64,000 nt of DNA, from contig NC_072799.1 of assembly GCF_028583425.1 (NCBI RefSeq), forward strand, positions 87,220,217 to 87,284,216, given 5' to 3'. Under the pieces are notes generated by a model. It made no database searches. It was not told the DNA's origin and worked only from the letters and a program-made list of their open reading frames with translations. The stretch comes from Eublepharis macularius. Its lineage: Eukaryota > Chordata > Lepidosauria > Squamata > Eublepharidae. Each line of letters begins with the position of its first letter. Position 1 is the stretch's first letter. Of the stretch, positions 54,957 through 64,000 are shown one piece after another. The position numbers and the translations under genes were made by a program.

Positions 54957-55988
54957 TGGGGGGAGTGGCCAGCAGCGTCGGAGTGAGGCAGCAAACTCTA
55001 AGTCTCGTCTCTAGAGGGAACTGAAACTGCCACGTGGGGAGGGGTTATACACCCCTAATCGACACCTGGAGGGTGTCAAACAGCTGGGGACAAGCCTCTT
55101 GATCATTCTAGTCAGTAGCACCTGACAGATCTGATCAGGGGAAAGTCCTATAGCCAACCATCCGGCAGAAGACTTCATTGAAGTCGAAACTCGGAATGCC
55201 AGAGAAGGAGTGGAGCTTTTATCTTCTTGCTGCCTGCTGTCTGAGATGTGATTTACAACTTTCTGTGAACTTTGAGTTTAAAGCCAAGAATTGCCAGAAT
55301 GATAAGAGTCTTTTAACTTTTCTGCTCGAGAAAGGATTAAAAAACGGAGAGGGAAGACTGGCAAAACTCCCTCTTCTGTGGGACGGCTTTGGATTGCATA
55401 GAGCTACGTACTGTTTATTTGTGCTTGTTTTGCTCTTGTGGCTCTCTCTATGAATGGATTTATCTGGTTGGAAACAGAAGATTTAGCAAGAGAACTAGAA
55501 GCTGTGACTTTTGTTCTGTCTCCTATGTAACTTGCTTCTAATACCTAAACTACTGGCTGGAAACAAGGGAACAATGAAGTTTTTTCTTCCTTTACTTTTT
55601 AAAGGGATGTATCACTTTTTGTGGATTATTAAGAGGCAGATTTACTAATATATTGGTAGGATCTGGGAAATTGTTTTTTTCTCATTTTTTGGGACTTTTG
55701 AGTATTTTTATTGGACATTACCTTTTCCTGTACTGGATTACAAGTTGTGACGCAGGAAAAATTTCACTCTGGGACAACCGGAGCTGAACTGAATAGAATA
55801 TTGCCATCTACTGGACAATTTATGAATTGGTAATGGGTAATTATTTTTGTTAAATATTGCTGATAAATTGAGTTGTGGTACAGGACGGATCTAAGTGTTT
55901 ATATTGAATATTGAATAATGATCAAGGGAAGTTGGGGGGGAAATAATTACTGGAATGCAAAGTTGGTTCCTTCTATTCCAGAGAAAAA

Positions 55989-56992
55989 ATGAGTAGACAA
56001 GGGAAGCAAGGAAAAACTTTAGGACCTACACCTCCACACCCCCCCTCACCAGCCTTTGCTAAATCTACCATGTTGATGGTACAAGAAACAGGGGCAGAGA
56101 TGCAAAAGGATTTGAGAGACCTGTTCCAGACAGGGATGGATAAAATTAATACCACATTATACCAGGTGGTGGAGCCAATGAAAAATCTAAGTAACAGAAC
56201 TTAAAGGGAAAATGGATGATTTTCAGGTACAACTGACAGAAAACAAACGTATGACTTAAGATATGGCAAACCAAATTCAAACAATAGATGCAAAAGGTGA
56301 AGAAACTTGCCAGAGAACAGAAGTGGCCGCTAAACAGGCTATTGCTTGGAATTCACTAATGGGACTGGAGATGGAATGAGCAGCCTTTATTATTCGATGC
56401 CAGGATGTAATAGAGGATAAAGATGAGGATTTGAGGACTGAATTTGCAGAAGCCCTAGCAGAACTTTTGGAAGAAGATCCAGGGGAGATGATCAAAGAGA
56501 CTGATTTAATATACAGAGTTAATTCGCTATACGCAAAGAAAAATAAGGTACCAAGAGAGGTACACATTAAATTTACACGACGGGTAACCAGAGATTGTAT
56601 CCTGAGAATGTTGAGGGATAAACCACTGAAAATTCAAGATAAAGAGATAAGGGTCCTAAAGGAGACTCCCTGGAAAGTGAGACAGAGGCAGAAGGAATAC
56701 GCACCACTAATAACTAAAGGCGGACTTAATTCCTGTTCAATGGCTAATACTAGAAGGAGTTAATTTTCAATATGAAGGAAAAAGATTCAAGATTGACTCT
56801 ATACATAAGATGGAGAATTTTATGGAAAGATACAGGAAGAGACCAAAACAAACAGACAGTAAGAAAAAGAGAGCCAGAAAAGAAGAAGGCGCAGAGAAAG
56901 ACGAAGGAACCTTGACACAGGACTACTCAACAGCATCAGAAGAAGGAGGAGGACCCTCAAGGATCAAATCTCGAAGTCAGGAACCAAAATAG
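55989..56992 (+). pseudogene. L1 ORF1 (RNA-binding chaperone), frameshifted
   Basis: Trimeric nucleic-acid chaperone of the L1 particle. A start at 55989 (MSRQGKQGKTLG) opens an N-terminal part that breaks at about 56202. The conserved C-terminal half (RRM-type and CTD) reads at 56431-56763 with REVHIKFTRRVTRDCILRML and WKVRQRQKEYAPL. A second short break at about 56763 gives a lysine-rich end at 56810-56992. No single frame covers it. Length and order fit squamate or mammalian L1 ORF1. Confidence 0.75.
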
Positions 56993-57042
56993 ATGAGAAT
57001 GACCAGAAGGAATAAGGAAGATATTAATAAAGGGAAAATAGC

Positions 57043-59626
57043 ATGGAGAGGAAACCAATAAAAATCTTCTCAACGAACATCAATGGATTAAATTCACCAG
57101 AAAAAAGAAAAAAACCGTTTAGGCAATTAAAAATTGTGAATGCAGATATTACTTGTCTGCAAGAGACTCATATTAGAAAGAAAGATCAGCACTATTTACA
57201 ATGTAAAAAACTTGGAGATACCTTTGCCTCTGCAGACGACTAAAAAAAGAGGGATAGTAGCATATATTAAAAAAGAATTGAGCCCAAATTTGATATATGT
57301 GGCGGAAGATGGTAGGATACTGTTAGTCGAGATCTGTATGGAAGAGAAGATTTTACTGACAATGATATATGTTCCAAATGATCACCAGAAAAAATTCTAT
57401 AATAACTTAAATATTGGCAAGATTTAATTATATAGACGTATGTGTGATTGGAGATTTTAATGCGGTATTTGATTAGGAACTAGACAGAAAGACAACAAAG
57501 AAGTCCAAAAACGCTAAAGGATTCTTACCAAGATCCTTTCTTAGACTGGTGGAGTAATATAAACTGATTGATGTGTGGAGAACAAGGAATCCAACAGGAA
57601 CAGACTATACATTCTACTCAGACTGTCACAAATCTTGGTCGAGAATTGATATGTGTTGGACATCCTCAACTTTAGTACAAGAAGTAAGAGATGTGGATAT
57701 ACTACCAAGGACCTTTGCAGACCATAATCCCATATTGGTGAAGTTGGCAGAAATAACAAGGAAATTTAGATGGAAATTGAATGCACAACTACTAAAGAAT
57801 AAAAAATTCCAGAACAATGTTAAAGAGGAAATGAAAAATTACTTCCAGCAAAATATGAATCATGAAGTACACATGAATATTGTCTGGGATGCTAGTAAAG
57901 CATATTTTAGAGGATTGGCTATAAAATATGCCACAAGACAGAAAAGAGAGAAGCAACAATGTTATAAGGAAATGATGGGAAACCTTGAAAAAAAGGAAAA
58001 AGACTTAAAAAAAGATCCCTCGAATGGAAGTTTAAAAAATAACATTAAATTTTACAGAATCAAATTAAGTTATTGCTGACCAAGGAGATCACACAAAATA
58101 TTAAATTTGCTAAGCAAAATTATTTTGAACATGCAAGTAAATCAGGGAGATGGTTAGCTTACAAACTTAGAAAGGAAAAAGAAAAGAGATATGTCCATTG
58201 CCTGTATGATGAATTAAAAAGAGAAAAGACAAGAAAAGAGGAAATGAAAAAGTTGGCGGAGGACTTTTACAAACACCTATATAAAAAGGAGATCTCAAGA
58301 GAAATCCAAAAGGAGTACTTACAAAAGCAAGAACTACCGAAATGATCAGATGAGGCAAGAAAAAGTGATGGAGATAGTAGAGGCAATACAGAAACAAAAC
58401 AACGGCAAAACCCCTGGACCAGATGGATTGCCAGCAGAATATTATAAGGCTTTAGAAGATGTCATTATCATACCATATAAGAAGAGGATTGCTACAGTAT
58501 TAGAAGAAACATCTGTACCAGAGTCATGGACAGAAGCAATGATCTCCTTAATACACAAAGAGGGATGAGAGAGTGGATTTTATTGGAAAATCCAAGACTT
58601 CTAGCTCTTGAAGGTCATGATTTACAGTTAGGATGGCATGTGTTTATATGGTACGGAGAAGTAACTGGACACAAATCCTTTAAAAACCACCTGATAAGAA
58701 AATCTCTTATAATGACATGAGAAAGAATTGTACCGCAAATATATGAGAAAATCCTTCAATGGGTCTCCCCATTAGAAGCATTTACACAGCCAAATGTATT
58801 TTCTATGGATAAAGTTGTTAGGTATAAAGAACTTTTAGATGATAAAGGAGTACTAAAAACAAAAGAGGATTTACTAAATCAAGGTATTAATTTGGATTGG
58901 TGGCCAAGAGCACAAATTGAATCTAGATATAATAAAGACAAGAAATTGGGTGGTTTTTATCTAGAACAAAAAGACTTTGAAAAATTATGTGACTCAGATG
59001 AAAAATTAATTAAGAAAATGTATCTCTTTTTAATGCAAATGAAAAGGAATGAAGGGGTGGAAAAATGTAAAACTTTATGGATACAGAATCTAGGAAATAA
59101 CATTGACTCAGCACAATGGAGCAAAATATGCAAAGTGAATGTAAAAATAACTAAATCTGTTGCGTTTAAAGAGAACTTATACAAGATGTTTTACAGGTGG
59201 TATTTAACACTAGATAGATTGGCCAAAATGTATAAAAATGTGTCAAATAAATGTTGGAAATGTGGGAAACATATAGGGACATTTTTTCATATGTGGTGGT
59301 CCTGTAAGGAGGTGCATAAGTATCGGATAATGGTGCAGGACTTGATACAAACTGTGTTACAAATTTCAATTGCACTCAAACCAGCGAGTTTTTTGTTAAA
59401 TTGTATGCCGGACATACACAAAGAACAGATGCATTTTACTATTCATGTAGTAACTGTAGCTAGAATTTTATTTGCGTCCTACTGGAAACGACAAGCAATA
59501 CCTAAACAGGAGGAACTAATAGAGAAGATAACGGAAACTGTAGAAATGGACAAATTAACTTCTATATTGAATGGACAAATGGAAGAAGACTTTTTTCACC
59601 TTGGAATCCCTTTTATGAATGGATAA
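57043..59626 (+). pseudogene. L1 ORF2 (endonuclease-RT) with deleted RT core
   Basis: Target-primed reverse transcription protein. Endonuclease starts at 57043 with KIFSTNINGLNSPEKRK and LQETHIRK, then shifts frame near 57235 (RGIVAYIKKELSP) and again near 57430-57570 to reach TDYTFYSDCHKSWSRIDMCW and FADHNPIL (57573-58079). More shifts occur at about 58075 and 58345. The first RT motif NGKTPGPDGLPAEYYKAL is at about 58400 and the frame reaches ISLIHKEG at 58568. The next recognisable part is the C-terminal region: FYRWYLTLDRLAKMY, CWKCGKHIGTFFHMWWSC and FASYWKRQ. The YADD active site and most of the palm are missing. The span is about 861 codons against roughly 1,250-1,280 expected. Confidence 0.85.
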
Positions 59627-60000
59627 ATAATAAATGTACAGAACAGAATCCAACAAGATGGCAATAATGTATGAAATAGCAGAACTTACAGTTATAGTTC
59701 TATTGAGAACTATAATTCTATTGAGAAGACTTGGAGACCTATAATGTTGATATAAGCAAGCCTACTGAAATTGTACTGAAAACTTTATTGCTCCTTTTAT
59801 CTTATATCTATTTTCTTTTCTTTTTTATCTGGAAAAATAATAAAAAACAATTTAAAAAAATAAATAAAACGGCCTGGAAGTTTTGGGCTGAGAGAGCCAT
59901 AGAATGGATCTTCGATGAGGTGATCAGCCTTCCTGGCGGTTTCTTCTTTCAACCACATTTTACTGCATGTAGCCTAATCATGATTCTCTGATTTATTTAT

Positions 60001-60115
60001 TTAATTCAATTTATATTCCGCCCTCCCCACATCAGCAGGAAGGGTGGAATTAATTTAAAATAAATATAACTTTAAAATCAATAAAACCACATAAATATTT
60101 AAAACACACAGCAGC
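60001..60115. repeat. Dispersed repeat fragment, LINE-3'-like
   Basis: TTCAATTTATATTCCGCCCT CCCCA and an A-rich end resemble the reversed 3' end of reptile LINE-derived repeats. Family not certain. Confidence 0.4.
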
Positions 60116-61427
60116 AGACTTCTCCAATAACCACCACCCAACCATCTCCAAAGTCTTTTAACAGGCTGGGTGGGTAGGGGGGTATGTTTTCCTCTAGTCA
60201 GCCGGTGGGGAGGCCCAACCAGCATCAACCATACGCCTGGCTGATCTGACATTTCCCTGCTCTTCTGGCTGTACATGGCTCTAGGGAAGCTGTGAAGCAT
60301 GGCTCCCGGAGGGGAGGGGGCCATGTGTAACATGTCATCAGATTACATCAGACATCTTCTCACTACTTTGTTTCCCTCAGTCAAATACATGTTCTGGGAC
60401 ACACCACGTACCCAACTGCATGTGAGGTTTTTTCTCTCTCCAGGTTGGAAACTGGCATCCCTACCCATAGACAAAGTCACAACGTACAATCTGGATTTCT
60501 AGCCTGTAACAAGGAAGACAAGCTGGGAAGTTCATCCATGTTCACAGTGACATTTCAATTTGTTGCATGGTCAGCGCTGCCATGCTTTAGAAGTGCCCTA
60601 CACCAAATCACGTGCAAAGTTCTAGCCACATTTGCAGAAGAAGCTGCGTTGCTAAAGATGACCTAAAAGGTCTAAATAATCAACATATGCATTGTTTTCC
60701 TTTTTAAGTAAATTTGGAGTCAAATTTTCTTTAAATAATCTTGTACTGCAAATGTGAAGCCTGAAAACCAAACAGAACATGGCACAAGCCTGCAGCCCAC
60801 TGTGGTTTGTTTTATTTTATTTTATTGCCCTTTGTAATACTTTCCAGATATCCAGTCACTACAGTTCAGGCATGGACAGGGGGCCGATGCTTCTTTGTCA
60901 TGTGTTTGCTGTTATTTGTTTCTACCAAGGGCAAAAATTCACTGACAGGAAAGAAAATGCATCTCATTATGCAAAGGGTTCAAGCTTCACAGCCATTATA
61001 AAAAAAAGTGAACAATCTGAAATGCCATGACCTTTTCTGGCAGAGAAAAAAATGCCACCAGAAAGGGGACACAGAGGCCAGGACTGGACAAGTGCGGAAG
61101 GGGCAGGGGACTTAAAAATGTTTTTGAAAGTGTATGGTTTTCCCATCATATCTATTTGTTACCCATGGACATCACTGTCAGGAGAAAACCTCCACAAAAT
61201 CATCAGGCCAGGTGAATAATACATAGCACTTTATTTTTAACCCAGCATCATTAAGGATTTGGATACCATATTAACAAAAAATATTTCTTCAGTCATAAAA
61301 TCGCATTGATCCCAAAAGGAGCAAGATTTCACCTGAAGACATTTATAAAGTATTGATAAATGGAGGTAAGAGGTCATGATAAGCCCCAAACCCTTGCTTA
61401 AGAGAAGCCAAGAACTGTAGCCTAAAG
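60116..61427. other. No recognised gene
   Basis: Short frames without motifs. Confidence 0.45.
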
Positions 61428-61512
61428 CTGCAGCCCTAAAGGTGCTTTCCTGGGAAAAGAGCCCCATGGAATAAAATGAGACTTATTTCTCAGTAGATGT
61501 GTTTAGGATTGC
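61428..61512. repeat. Fold-back MITE, diverged
   Basis: GCTGCAGCCCTAAAGGTGC and ATGTGTTTAGGATTGCTCC are inverted arms. Related to 32399-32487. Confidence 0.45.
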
Positions 61513-61739
61513 TCCTTAAGCATTTGCAAAGAAAACTTCGAGACTCAATATCGATCCAGATACATTGGAGTAAACACTGCAGTCTAAATGAAGGAATTCT
61601 GACAGATGCAGACCAAACATTAACAGTCTATTGGGAGACAGTAAATGTTTTACAGAATAATATCATTACACTAGAAAACAAATTCAAGGGTCCAATAGGA
61701 ACTCTTCAGACAATCTAAGTCCAGGACTTTTCTGTTGTC

Positions 61740-61934
61740 CTCAGTCCAGTGTGATGTAGTGGTTAAGAGTACGTCAGGTTTGAATGCCCCCTGGAAGTTT
61801 GTTGTGTGACCTTGGGCCAGTTGCACACTCTCAGCCCAACCTACTTCACAGGGTTGTTGTGAGGATAAAATGGAGGGGGGAGGGAGAATATTGTAAATCA
61901 TTTGGGTTCCCATTTAAATAAAGAAATATAAATA
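61740..61934 (+). repeat. Diverged tRNA-derived SINE, plus strand
   Basis: GTGATGTAGTGGTTAAGAG keeps the A box. GGTTTGAATGCC is a mutated B box. TGTGTGACCTTGGGCCAGT and CTACTTCACAGGGTTGTTGT GAGGATAAAA match another subfamily of the SINE. Confidence 0.75.
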
Positions 61935-64000
61935 GCTGAAATGGATGGATTTCCCCCTACTTCTTCCCAATTATTTTCACCTCTCAAACATTTATCTGCA
62001 TTATTTTTATTCTCTGCACCAAAAAAACCTGGCATCAACTTGTAACAGTGATTGCTCCACTCTTTGTAAGGGACAATACTTTGTAAATCAGATGTTATTG
62101 ATGCCCCTTCAAACTCATCTTTCCAGTCATCCCTATCTTCACTGTTCTGTTGAACGCTAGGCTTTGCGCTCACACACACAGGATTAGTGATCAACCTATG
62201 TCTGAGAGCTGTGTCACTTCAGGGACAATTCACACATTACAAAGACCTTGCATCCAGCGTCTGTTCTTTTGGACTGATGGATCAGAACCACTTAGGAGCA
62301 CTTGGTCCTGATCTGGATCGGGACCACAGTGCTGAGGGAGAGGGAGGTGTAAGTCTTTCTCCCCATGCCATTTCTAAACTGGGAGCTGCTCTTTGCCCCT
62401 TTGGGGAAATGGACGTGCAGCCTATCAGTACAGGGAAGTTTCCCCAGTATGGCATATAATGGCTCCCTTGGGGCCATTTCAGGTTGGGGAAAATAGCATG
62501 GGAAAGGGGCCTCAGTCTCCTGTTCTTGCACACCACAGTTCTGATCTGAATTGAGCCCCCATCTGCCTGGGAATAAAGTTCCAAGCACAAAACTCCCTGA
62601 GCATACTTGGTCAACAGGACCCAGGTATAAATCTGGAGGGGATGTGAGCAATTTAAGGTTGTTGATATCTGACAGCATCTGCAACGGGTATAAATGATCA
62701 CTTGACTTCTGTCCAGGCACAGACTGGCCATTTAACTTAGAGCGAAGTTCCCCAATGGGCCCCTTCCTTATATGGCTGCTGGTGGCCAACTCTGCCAGTA
62801 ACACAGGGGCCACTTGATAACCGGTGTCAGCTCACCTATGTCACCTCCTGCACTGCTGCCGTTTTGTGGGATGAGGGTGAGCCAGTGTCCATTGTCTGTG
62901 CCACTGAAGTGCTGGATGGTAGGGGCTGTTCTACTCGGCTTCCCAGACTGCTTCTGCATCTGTCCGCTTGTCACTGGATATCTTGTCCTTCAGCAGAATG
63001 TGGGAGTAAATGTAATTTTGTAAATCATTACTAATAAATTAGACAATTTCATGGTCCTGTGTTTAAATTAGCTGGGTTTTCCCCCATGAAACACCCATAA
63101 GCATACTAAACATCTTGAGGAGTCTGAACATAAATGAACAGAAAGAGGGCTATACTAACTCAAAAATAAATTTAAAAAATGTATCAATCCCATTCCAATC
63201 ATGCAAGCAATAATTGTGTTATCAACTCTTGGTCTTTAAAGTTAGATTTCAAACATTACCCTGGCTGGAAACTGAAAGCCCACTCAAAAACTGAACAAAG
63301 CAGTCATGTCAGCCCATCACTACCTCTTGGTTGCTGAGGAACCAAAAAGATTTCTAAGCATACTGAAGCAGCAGCATACAATTAAACAGGTAGTATACTG
63401 TGTTCCAGAATACTTCTGCTCAAAAAAGATGATATTGTAGTGTTTCCCACTGATCAGAAACTCTGAGTAGAACTTTAACTGGAAAGTATTAATGAACTTG
63501 TGTGGGCACAGTGAATCAATTCAGATTCCAAGTGTGTCTATTTTTGTGCACAAGATTCACAACTCATGGTACATGGACTAATTTAAAAGTGTCCTTCAGC
63601 ATAAAAAAAAAACCCACCCTGGCCGCACAAGGAAATAATGAATCTGCATCCTAAAGCAATCAATAATCTTTTAGTAAGTAGGAAGAGAATATTATCCACT
63701 TGATAGATGCTTAGAAATTTTCTGTAAGTGATCTTTGCCTCTAAATTCAACTTGGAAGCAGATTTAAGAGCACTACAATCTGACAGAAGATTCTCTTGCA
63801 CAGTATTATGTAAATGAATGGGAGCTGCACCCACCATTTCCATTACACTCCCTCTCTCCCTAGTACCCTGTGTAGGATTATTAGGATGTGCATGTGGACT
63901 ATCGACAGGCAGGAAATATAACTCCTCTGGAAATATATGTGTTTTCCAAATCCTTGAAAAAAAAAGTGAAGGTGTATGTGCTCTATGTATTGGTGTATAA
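61935..64000. other. No recognised gene
   Basis: Overlapping frames on both strands at 62187-62813 (up to 173 codons) have no motif and no clear codon bias. The rest is AT-rich unassigned DNA. Confidence 0.45.

Larger units (their letters stand above)
54957..59865 (+). mobile_element. L1-type LINE, 4.9 kb, with target duplication and internal deletion
   Basis: AAAATGGCCTGGA at 54944-54956 and AAAACGGCCTGGA at 59866-59878 are 13-bp duplications with one mismatch. The 5' end TGGGGGGAGTGGCCAGCAGC is typical of L1 5' UTRs. ORF1, ORF2 and a final A-rich tail (59830-59865) follow in order. It is full length at both ends but lacks much of the RT. Confidence 0.88.

Noticed and set aside
62187..62813. 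Overlapping frames up to 173 codons on both strands
   Set aside because: No motif, and both strands are open over the same GC-richer patch.

Overview
The window is eukaryotic, vertebrate, non-genic DNA, most likely from a squamate reptile (lizard, gecko or snake). The organism call is inference. It rests on short interspersed repeats that match reversed 5S rRNA, a tRNA-derived SINE carrying A and B boxes, LINE fragments of the CR1, L2 and L1 types, and complete DIRS, Ty3/gypsy, PIF/Harbinger and hAT elements in an AT-rich background. I found no exon of a recognisable host gene, and no rRNA, tRNA or CRISPR locus. Almost every coding stretch belongs to a transposon.

Layout. 1-3945: GC-rich PIF/Harbinger DNA transposon cut by the left window edge, with a DDE transposase on the minus strand (one 73-bp intron) and a divergent Myb/SANT-like partner gene on the plus strand. 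4.0-6.5 kb: cluster of 5S-derived and tRNA-derived SINEs, all on the minus strand. 8.1-9.9 kb: minisatellite with a unit of about 50 bp. 10.0-11.0 kb: non-autonomous inverted-repeat element. 14.7-16.2 kb: hAT-type element with a perfect 8-bp target duplication and an internal 136-bp tandem array. 17.8-19.9 kb: degenerate tandem repeats. 21.85-22.14 kb: solo LTR with a perfect 5-bp target duplication. 24.76-30.26 kb: DIRS-type tyrosine-recombinase retrotransposon on the minus strand. 30.36-30.55 kb: near-perfect palindromic MITE.

32,579-38,590 is the most striking object. It is a very young Ty3/gypsy-type LTR retrotransposon with 1,238-bp LTRs that show one difference and a perfect CACAT target duplication. 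Its pol order is protease-integrase-reverse transcriptase-RNase H, the unusual Gmr1-like order. It has no identifiable gag. One 1,588-codon frame runs from the R/U5 part of the 5' LTR through pol and on through the U3 of the 3' LTR.

38.7-64 kb: (AC)n microsatellite; an hAT-like element nested in another inverted-repeat element (39.7-40.8 kb); an L2-type LINE fragment (42 kb); several fold-back MITEs; an hAT MITE with a perfect 8-bp duplication (50.9 kb); a LINE interrupted by other insertions (52.7-54.7 kb); and an L1 with target duplications but a deleted reverse-transcriptase core (54,957-59,865). Stretches between these hold unassigned AT-rich sequence.

The genes act within their own elements. 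The Harbinger pair would jointly mediate DNA transposition. DIRS RT and recombinase would copy and integrate circular DNA, but this copy is damaged. The LTR element has an intact pol and apparently needs gag supplied in trans.
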